In this document: positions 58,682-64,000 of the stretch, one piece after another
How positions within the stretch are numbered: the first letter of the stretch is position 1
How the letters are laid out: every line of letters starts with the position of its first letter
Translations under genes and position numbers: made by a program
Notes under the pieces: generated by a model
Told to the model about the DNA's origin: nothing
The model's input: the letters and a program-made list of their open reading frames with translations, nothing else
The model's database searches: none
NCBI RefSeq assembly: GCF_000710345.2
Contig: NZ_JHEL01000015.1
Span: forward strand, 372,001-436,000
DNA length: 64,000 nucleotides
Reading direction: 5' to 3'
Source: Curtobacterium sp. S6
GTDB taxonomy: Bacteria; Actinomycetota; Actinomycetes; Actinomycetales; Micrococcaceae

Positions 58682-59191
58682 GTGAGCGGCACGATCACAC
58701 TTATTGGAAAGACGTGGGCCAACACCCGCCCCGTCAAAGTTTCAACGAGACCGGTGACCCCGGAAGACGCCGACGGGCTCGCCAAACTCTTCTTCGCGTC
58801 CTATGACGACCAGGACGTGATCGGTAGTCAAGCCGAGGCACTCGAGATCATTCACAAGGTCTTCGCTGGTGACTACGGTCAACTCATCGAGTCCGCTTCC
58901 CCCGTGGTTGTCGACGATAACGGCCGCATCGTGGCCGCCGCGTTGGTCCTGGACTCCCGTGTGGGAACCGGCGTGCCCAATACGCCCTATGTCTTCGAGT
59001 TGTTCACCGCTGCCTCGCGCCGACGCGAGGGCTTCGCCGAGCAGTTGCTCCGCATCGCCATCGACCAGTTGCACCAGCAAGGTCATCAAGAGGTTGCTCT
59101 CCGGATTGCCGAAGACAACTCCGCGGCGTTGGCGCTCTACCTGACTCTCGATTTCAAGCGCTGGATCCCCGAGGACGACTCGGAGCTCTGA
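58682..59191 (+). CDS. GNAT family N-acetyltransferase
   Basis: A 169-residue protein with a GNAT-like core: a VSTRPVTPEDADGLAKLFFA start strand and helix, VVDDNGRIVAAALVLDSRVG, FELFTAASRRREGFAEQLLR (acetyl-CoA loop, RRREGFAEQLL) and the C-terminal EDNSAALALYLTLDFKRW, which fits the family end. The acceptor is unknown. GTG 58682 follows GGGAGG by about 6 bases; an in-frame start at 58658 lacks one. The next gene converges on it across a hairpin. Confidence 0.82.
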   Translation: MSGTITLIGKTWANTRPVKVSTRPVTPEDADGLAKLFFASYDDQDVIGSQAEALEIIHKVFAGDYGQLIESASPVVVDDNGRIVAAALVLDSRVGTGVPNTPYVFELFTAASRRREGFAEQLLRIAIDQLHQQGHQEVALRIAEDNSAALALYLTLDFKRWIPEDDSEL

Positions 59192-59205
59192 GACATGCGC
59201 GCACC

Positions 59206-59235
59206 AAGCCCCCGGCCTCCATCGGCCGGGGGCTT
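59206..59235. terminator. hairpin between GNAT and SRAP genes
   Basis: A 12-bp perfect GC-rich stem (59206-59217 with 59224-59235) and a 6-base loop lie 14 bases after the GNAT stop. The left arm begins AA and the right ends TT, but no longer T-tract is present. Confidence 0.65.
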
Positions 59236-59268
59236 CGTGCGTGAGTCATGGTTCCGCGAATTCGCCGG

Positions 59269-60039
59269 TTAGAGAAGACGTTCCACCGGTTGAATCAGCT
59301 CCGGTCCGTTGTTGGACACCGATCCGACCTCCCGGCCGACCTCCGTCAGTTGCCAGTTTCGAGCAACGTCATAGGCCTGGGCCCGAAGGCTTTGAACCGC
59401 GTCCTGCGGCTCGTCTTCGCTTCTCATCCACGCCGTCATGGCATCGTCATCGCGACCGGTCGCCTGCAGGGGAATCGGCAGCCTGTCGTGGAGCTCGCCC
59501 AGCTGCTTGAGGACCTCCGAATCCATCAGTTCCGCCTCTTCCGCCGAGGGCGAGGGCATCGTGAGAATGGTCGTGGAGAGCAACCATTCCCCCGCCTGGT
59601 CACCGTCGGGGATCTTCCACCATTCGTAGAGACCGGCGAAATAGATGGTCTCCTCATCGTTCCGTGGATGAATGTAGTACGGCGTCTTGGTCGGTTTCCC
59701 CGCCGACTGGGAGGTAGCTTTTTTCCACTCGTAGTATCCGGTCGCTGGGACGGCGCACCGTTGGGCCTTGACGGCATGCCGGAACGTGGGCTTTTCGACC
59801 ACGGTCTCGGAGCGCGCATTAAAGGCTCGGGAGGAAAGGGACTCGTCCTTGGCCCACCGGGGCAACAGGCCCCAACGAGCGGCGTGCACCTCGCGCCGCC
59901 ATTCGTCGTCGTTCCTATGGTCAACCAGAATCGGCACCGTGTGGGTCGGCGCGACGTTGTAGTTCTCTAGCGTCTCATCCAGCACGACGCCGCCCAGCAA
60001 GTCGCCCGCGGCCCTCGCGATTACGTACCGTCCACACAT
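59269..60039 (-). CDS. SRAP domain protein (YedK/HMCES-like DNA-protein crosslinker)
   Basis: A 256-residue SRAP protein. It starts MCGRY, so the catalytic Cys2 becomes the N-terminal residue after Met removal. Other conserved parts are NVAPTHTVPIL, ARWGLLPRWA, FNARSETV, PATGYYEWKK with the conserved Glu and ELHDRLPIPL with the His. SRAP proteins form a thiazolidine crosslink with abasic sites in single-stranded DNA, protecting forks. This is the last chromosomal-looking gene before the mobile element. Confidence 0.93.
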   Translation of the reverse strand: MCGRYVIARAAGDLLGGVVLDETLENYNVAPTHTVPILVDHRNDDEWRREVHAARWGLLPRWAKDESLSSRAFNARSETVVEKPTFRHAVKAQRCAVPATGYYEWKKATSQSAGKPTKTPYYIHPRNDEETIYFAGLYEWWKIPDGDQAGEWLLSTTILTMPSPSAEEAELMDSEVLKQLGELHDRLPIPLQATGRDDDAMTAWMRSEDEPQDAVQSLRAQAYDVARNWQLTEVGREVGSVSNNGPELIQPVERLL

Positions 60040-60569
60040 GGTTCCTGCCCTTCTGCACGCTTGATATCACGGAGGTGGAAATGAGCATGTAAGCAAAACA
60101 ATATGTTGACTCGCATTTTCATTTAGTCTATGTGGACTCCCCTCCCAAAAAACCACCTCAGGCTTTCGTCAAACTTCATGACACCCCCGCCATGCAAGTT
60201 AATCACCGGACGGAATCTAGCCTGGGTCGACCTCCCCGGCACGACTACGCTACATACTGATTGCTACGCCTCGACCACACAGGACAGGTTACTCTCACAA
60301 GCCAGGCCCTCGCAGACCGAGATATTCTCTCCCAGCAGTAGTCGAGGAGGACACGCAACCGTAGGCTTTTGGGTACGGGGTGGCGGCCGCCCACTATGTC
60401 CAGCGATTTCTATCAGGAGATGCCTTTAGCTCCCGCTCGGCAAGACCGCCTCGCCGCGCCACCGCGCGGACACGAGAAATGTTGATAGATTTCTAGTGTC
60501 CACCTGTCCGGCGTTTTTGGTCCCCGTGCCATTTTCGCAGGTAATCTCCCACCTCGCAGGATCGTCACC
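60040..60569. other. AT-rich, gene-free junction at the left edge of a mobile element
   Basis: About 530 bases with no credible gene. The 60061-60120 line is only about 38 percent GC by hand count, far below the flanks. It separates the SRAP gene from ImmR-like, HipA-like, DUF3037, ImmA-like and integrase genes, so the left attachment site may lie here. No tRNA or tRNA fragment was recognised. A short open frame at 60130-60429 has no protein-like features. The right part holds a 13-bp inverted repeat (60468-60501). Confidence 0.55.
60468..60501. promoter_or_regulatory. 13-bp inverted repeat upstream of the ImmR-like gene
   Basis: Arms GGACACGAGAAAT (60468-60480) and ATTTCTAGTGTCC (60489-60501) pair at 12 of 13 positions around an 8-base centre. 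It lies about 70 bases before the repressor start. It is more likely an operator than a terminator, as there is no T-tract and no gene ends here. Confidence 0.5.
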
Positions 60570-61172
60570 GTGCCTACACGAACACCACTCGGAAACCTCA
60601 TCCAGGCGTCGCTCGACGTCCATGGGTGGAGCGCCCGCCATGTCGAAGAGATCAGTGGCGGGACCCCCGGGCTTGGCCGCGGGAACATGACGAAGCTGAT
60701 GAACAACCCCCTTGTCTCCATCAAGGGTGAGACGCTCGTCAGCCTCGCCGAAGTCCTCGGTCTCCCCACCGACCTGGTCGTCCGTGCAGCACTGCGCTCC
60801 CTCAAGAAGCCGATCGAACTCCAAGAGTCCGCCGGCACGCCTGAGGACGCGATCCGAATCGACTCAGACCTGAGCGAGACCGACAAGCAAACCCTGCTGC
60901 GGCTCCTAACGGTCATGCGAACAGAGGCAGGTGGTACTCGTGGCAACACGACCCCCATGAACCACGCCGGGCAACGTGCCCGCGACCCGGAACCGACCGA
61001 GCTCGGTTCACGACGTCGCGAGCTCACCGGCACCCCGGATGATGCGATCTATCCCGGCGAAGAGGGGTACATTCCCCCGCCCGAGGGATACGAGTACAAG
61101 CTCGCGGCCGATGACTCACCGTCCGAAGGCCGCGAGCGCCGCCGGAAACTCGACGAAAGCGAAGGCGCATGA
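60570..61172 (+). CDS. ImmR-like HTH repressor of a mobile element
   Basis: A 200-residue protein with an XRE-like helix-turn-helix in residues about 5-60 (TPLGNLIQASLDVHGWSARH, then GNMTKLMNNPLVSIKGETLV and SLAEVLGLPTDLV). The C-terminal 130 residues are charged and low in structure. Such proteins in actinobacterial integrative elements are often paired with an ImmA/IrrE metalloprotease that cleaves or inactivates the repressor. Here the ImmA-like gene lies two genes downstream. GTG 60570 with AGGA upstream is used. Its stop overlaps the HipA-like start by 4 bases. The GC content (about 73 percent in one counted line) is higher than in the next two genes. Confidence 0.65.
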   Translation: MPTRTPLGNLIQASLDVHGWSARHVEEISGGTPGLGRGNMTKLMNNPLVSIKGETLVSLAEVLGLPTDLVVRAALRSLKKPIELQESAGTPEDAIRIDSDLSETDKQTLLRLLTVMRTEAGGTRGNTTPMNHAGQRARDPEPTELGSRRRELTGTPDDAIYPGEEGYIPPPEGYEYKLAADDSPSEGRERRRKLDESEGA

Positions 61173-61942
61173 GCGATGCACAGGTGATCCAACTGCCTCG
61201 ACCGCAACGTACCCGTGTTGTCCAGCCGGTTACGGCAGCCAACGAAACGGGAAGTCGGCCAGTCTTGTGCCTCTGTGAGGACGGGAAGAAGTATTGGTGC
61301 AAAGGTCATTCGGAAGATTCCCCTGATGAGGCTGTGAACGAAATCGTTTCAGTAGAGGTGGGAAAGGCTCTCGGAGCTCCCGTCCTGGACTGGGCGGTAG
61401 TCGATGTGCCGAATTCTCTTGCGGGCAGGCGAGTCGGCAAAGGAAGTCTGAGCCGACGTCCGATGTTTGGATCCTTGGAGAAAGCCGGCACTAACCATCG
61501 CTACGATGTAACGTCGATCCGGCGAGACGGCAACGCCGAACGAGTTCCGTACCTCGTGGCACTCTGGAAGCTTTGCAACGCGGAAGATATCCAGATGCTC
61601 TATTGCTTGGCGGAAGATGATCAGGTCTGGTCAATAGACCATGGCTTTTGGTTTGGCAGCCATGAAGGGCCTCGCGGGCTGTTTATGCCGTCGGAGCTGG
61701 CCGGACGGACTGAAATTCCTAAGATCGGTAGGGGCACCTCTGTAGAGGCCTGGGAATCGGCAACCGAAGCAGTTTCGAGTCTTCGTAGACCTGACTTGGC
61801 GCACATACCTTCAATGATCCCGGCCGAATGGAACGTGGACCCTCGTGAGGTCGAAGACATAATCAACTATGTCCTCGAACGCGTCCCGTACACTGTGAAG
61901 ACTCTCGAAGACTACGGTCGACTCGCCAGGAAGGAGCTCTGA
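61169..61942 (+). CDS. HipA-like kinase family protein (HipA_2 type), catalytic loop altered
   Basis: A 257-residue protein resembling the small HipA_2 kinase-fold family. It keeps an N-lobe Lys (YWCKG, Lys45), a helix Glu (NEIVSVEVG, Glu58) and a metal-binding-like IDHG at 156-159. The usual NxDRxxxN catalytic loop just before this is NAEDIQMLYC (137-146) here, lacking the DR and the later Asn. It may be inactive, or use a variant loop. It overlaps the repressor gene by 4 bases and is followed after 4 bases by a DUF3037 gene, so the three form one operon. Base composition is lower in GC than the repressor and integrase. The function is unknown; a toxin-antitoxin or defence role is only inferred. 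Confidence 0.65.
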   Translation: MSDAQVIQLPRPQRTRVVQPVTAANETGSRPVLCLCEDGKKYWCKGHSEDSPDEAVNEIVSVEVGKALGAPVLDWAVVDVPNSLAGRRVGKGSLSRRPMFGSLEKAGTNHRYDVTSIRRDGNAERVPYLVALWKLCNAEDIQMLYCLAEDDQVWSIDHGFWFGSHEGPRGLFMPSELAGRTEIPKIGRGTSVEAWESATEAVSSLRRPDLAHIPSMIPAEWNVDPREVEDIINYVLERVPYTVKTLEDYGRLARKEL

Positions 61943-61946
61943 CGTC

Positions 61947-62807
61947 ATGCTGTATCGAACTCGAATCGTCCGATACGTCCCTGACACCGCCCGCGGCGAG
62001 TTCCTCAACCTCGGTGTCATCGTCATGGGAGACGACCCCCGCGATGTGGCAATCCGTGCCGTCGAAACCATTACCGAAATCCCGAACATCGGAGGTCCGC
62101 GATCGGCGGCCCTCGAGGCCGTTTCCGGCATCGTGCGCGAGGTAGAGTCTCGTCACGAGAGCCCTGCTGAGTTAGAGATCGATCACTCATCAACACTGCG
62201 GGCTAGCATCGACTCTTTTGCCCGCAATGCGTACGGATTGATCCAATTCAGTGATGAAGGGATTGCCGACGGCCAGTCAGCCATGGCCGTCGCAGATTTT
62301 CTGTTCGACCATCTGGTTTCTCGCGGCACCCCGGCCCGGAGAGAGCAACGACTTACCCGACTCCGTCGACGCATTACCGATACATACTCAACTCGGCCTA
62401 CCCTGGCGAGGAGTTTACTGTCTAGCCCCCGACTTGTGGCGGGACCACGCTCTGCACCAGTCGATCTAGCGGTCCTGGACCAGAACATCATCGAAATCAA
62501 CAGCGCATTCTCATTCCAAGGTGAGCCAAATCGACACCTCCTAGAACGAATTGACTCCTGGGCATTTCGAATGAAGTTACTACGGGAGGGAAATGGCGGG
62601 GTTCTCCAGCACGGTCGGGAACCGAACGTCCCGGTCGCGCCCGATACCCCAATTATTGCCATAGTCGACCCGCCACAGACCTCAGCTCAACAGGAACTTT
62701 TTCAGGAAGTTACCGCTCCCTGGTCCCAGCTTGAGATCCAAACCCTGACATCAGATCAGATCGGAGTCCATGCGAATGACCTCGAGCGCAGGCTAAGCGC
62801 CGCTTAA
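61947..62807 (+). CDS. DUF3037 domain protein
   Basis: A 286-residue protein with the DUF3037 start MLYRTRIVRYVPDTARGEFL and NLGVIVMGDD, plus a longer C-terminal part (about 100-286) of no known fold. DUF3037 genes are often found next to HipA_2-like genes, from memory. Its ATG follows the HipA-like stop by 4 bases. The sequence is GC-poor for this genome (about 54 percent in counted lines). No catalytic motif is visible. It may be an antitoxin, adaptor or effector partner of the HipA-like protein; this is inference. Confidence 0.7.
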   Translation: MLYRTRIVRYVPDTARGEFLNLGVIVMGDDPRDVAIRAVETITEIPNIGGPRSAALEAVSGIVREVESRHESPAELEIDHSSTLRASIDSFARNAYGLIQFSDEGIADGQSAMAVADFLFDHLVSRGTPARREQRLTRLRRRITDTYSTRPTLARSLLSSPRLVAGPRSAPVDLAVLDQNIIEINSAFSFQGEPNRHLLERIDSWAFRMKLLREGNGGVLQHGREPNVPVAPDTPIIAIVDPPQTSAQQELFQEVTAPWSQLEIQTLTSDQIGVHANDLERRLSAA

Positions 62808-62839
62808 CTTGTCAGCCCCCACCCCTACGCTTTTGTGAT

Positions 62840-63230
62840 GTGTATAACCCCTGGGGAGAGGCTGCACGTACGCAGACTCCAATCTTCATCGCCGACCTGA
62901 CCACACAGTCCGGCGTCACCGACGGCACCCGCGTCTGGCTCCACCACGAGCTGACGCGGGTCGAATCGACGTGCGCCCTCGCCCACGAGCTTGACCACAT
63001 CAGAGCCGGGCACGCCGGGCACCAACCCCCAGAAGTGGAACGTGGAGTCCGCGTGCGCGTCGCGAAACGCCTATTGCCGTTCTCCCGCCTTATCGATCTG
63101 GCCGGTAGCCAGGAAGCTTCTCTGGGTCCTCGCGGAAGGCCTGAGCGTCACCCAGACGGTCTTGGAAGATCGTTTCTCTTGTCTCACCCTCGGCGAGCGC
63201 CGCCTACTCGGCTGTGCGCTCATCGCCTAG
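62840..63230 (+). pseudogene. ImmA/IrrE family metalloprotease, frameshifted
   Basis: The first frame (from GTG 62840) encodes VYNPWGEAA..., the metalloprotease motif AHELDHIRAGH (HExxH with His49, Glu50, His53) and VERGVRVRVAKRLLPFSRLI, all as in ImmA/IrrE proteins of actinobacterial elements. From about 63100 the expected sequence moves to the +1 frame: LLWVLAEGLSVTQTVLEDRF and SCLTLGERRLLGCALIA, ending at TAG 63228-63230. A single inserted base (or two lost) near 63090-63115 explains it. Read with the shift, the protein would be about 130 residues, a normal length. Without it, the frame runs past into unrelated residues. It could be a true pseudogene, a sequencing error or, less likely, programmed frameshifting. 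Confidence 0.7.
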
Positions 63231-63260
63231 CTCGTTCGTTTCTCATGGAAGGATTCAACG

Positions 63261-64000
63261 TTGACTCCTCGACCGCCTACACCGATCGGTCACTACGGCA
63301 CCATTCACGTCAAGCAGCTCCCCACTGGCGTGTATCACGCTCGGACTAGATACCGAACAAGGTCAGGCCGTTCCGTGGAGGTGACGGCGCGGGGAGCGTC
63401 GAAAGCCAAGGCGACCAACCGGCTCAAGGCACGTATCGAACAGGTCCGCTCGTTGCGTCGGTCCACGATCACCGCGGATTCCACGGTGGCTGAGCTGATC
63501 GAACGTTACGCCGAGCAGGAGACCGGGTGGACGGACTCCACACGGCGGCTTTACAGGGACGGGCTAGAACGTAACATCCGGCCCCGCATTGGAGACGTGC
63601 GCCTGCGGGAGCTGAGTACGGGCATGCTGGATGAACTGATCGCCGGTATCAGCGACCGACGTCCGTACACGATTCGCATCGACGGCCGACGGGTGACTAA
63701 GCGGGTCGGAGGAATCGGCGCGGCAAAGCAATGTCGACTCCTGCTGCGTCTCGCCCTAGACCAAGCGGTTAGGTGGGACGCCGTGCCCACCAACCCGGCC
63801 CGATCGGTCCGAGCTGTCAAAGATGAGAAGAAGCCTATTGAAGTATTGGACCAGGCCGAACTCAGCGAGTTACGCCTCGCCGTGCGAAACCACTATCAGA
63901 ACCACCCCTTGGCCGGGCAGGCCGCCGAGACTGTTCCGGATGTGCTAGATCTGCTCATCGCTACCGGCGCGCGCATCGGCGAGATCCTCTGTCTTAAATG
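63261..64000 (+). CDS. tyrosine recombinase (integrase), 3' end cut by window
   Basis: The first 246 codons of a phage-type integrase; the gene runs off the right edge. It has the N-terminal Arm-binding-like start (GHYGTIHVKQLPTGVYHART), the core-binding SAM-like domain (TVAELIERYAEQETGWTDST, then IGDVRLRELSTGMLDELI) and the first catalytic Arg in LLIATGARIGEILCLK (Arg238). The His-x-x-Arg and Tyr parts lie outside. The start TTG 63261 has AAGGA about 9 bases upstream. It marks the adjacent genes as part of an integrative element or prophage. Confidence 0.9.
   Translation, partial: MTPRPPTPIGHYGTIHVKQLPTGVYHARTRYRTRSGRSVEVTARGASKAKATNRLKARIEQVRSLRRSTITADSTVAELIERYAEQETGWTDSTRRLYRDGLERNIRPRIGDVRLRELSTGMLDELIAGISDRRPYTIRIDGRRVTKRVGGIGAAKQCRLLLRLALDQAVRWDAVPTNPARSVRAVKDEKKPIEVLDQAELSELRLAVRNHYQNHPLAGQAAETVPDVLDLLIATGARIGEILCLK

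Noticed and set aside
60130-60429. A 99-codon open frame in the junction region
   Set aside because: No ribosome binding site, no family resemblance, unusual composition, and it lies in an AT-rich gene-free zone.
61169-61942. Calling the HipA-like gene a classical HipA toxin with HipB upstream
   Set aside because: It is about 257 residues, shorter than HipA (about 440), lacks the standard catalytic loop, and the upstream HTH protein looks ImmR-like rather than HipB-like.

Overview
The window is high-GC DNA with a dense, housekeeping-rich gene order typical of an actinobacterium. Three gene orders (uvrC-rapZ-yvcK-whiA-gap-pgk-tpiA-secG, tkt-tal-zwf-opcA-pgl next to ctaA/ctaB, and sufR-sufB-sufD-sufC-sufT) together point to the order Micrococcales, probably near Micrococcaceae. 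Genus and species cannot be fixed from the sequence alone. Many genes start with GTG, one clear TTG start is present (phoX-like), and several genes look leaderless (a TANNNT box about 7 bases before the start codon).

Region by region. 1-3.2 kb: a fatty-acid beta-oxidation locus (start of a thiolase, a divergent TetR regulator, an acyl-CoA oxidase/dehydrogenase). 3.3-10.4 kb: PepN aminopeptidase, an unrecognised acidic-tailed membrane protein with HIRAN-like segments, an ABC1/UbiB kinase and a LytR-CpsA-Psr cell-wall enzyme. 10.5-16.8 kb: ribosomal protein L31 type B, a SpoU methyltransferase, a TauE/SafE transporter, a lone ABC ATPase, SerB, an SDR with an altered active site, FabG and a DUF3099 membrane protein. 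16.8-22.1 kb: a small Cys/His protein, SURF1, an ABC-F ATPase and a PhoX-type secreted phosphatase preceded by Pho-box-like repeats. 22.2-27 kb: the SUF iron-sulfur operon with its regulator. 27-31 kb: an ABC exporter, then heme A synthase and heme O synthase, which with SURF1 serve cytochrome oxidase. 31.4-38 kb: transketolase, transaldolase, glucose-6-phosphate dehydrogenase, OpcA and 6-phosphogluconolactonase (pentose phosphate pathway). 38-49 kb: SecG, lower glycolysis (tpiA, pgk, gap), WhiA, YvcK, RapZ, UvrC, an acyltransferase and a HAD phosphatase. 49-60 kb: UvrA, a metallo-beta-lactamase-fold hydrolase, formate-tetrahydrofolate ligase, a DUF3516 helicase, an alpha/beta hydrolase, a GNAT protein and an SRAP (YedK/HMCES-like) protein.

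The last 4 kb (about 60.06-64 kb) is different: the left end of an integrated mobile element. After an AT-rich, gene-free junction and a strong 13-bp inverted repeat come an ImmR-like repressor, a HipA-like kinase with an altered catalytic loop, a DUF3037 protein, a frameshifted ImmA/IrrE metalloprotease and a tyrosine recombinase cut off by the window end. The HipA-like/DUF3037 pair sits like cargo between the repressor and its usual metalloprotease partner and is lower in GC. This is the best candidate in the window for an undescribed system, possibly defence or toxin-antitoxin-like; its function is inference only.

Most convergent gene ends carry long near-perfect hairpins, often without a clear T-tract. 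No rRNA, tRNA, CRISPR array, insertion sequence or riboswitch was recognised.
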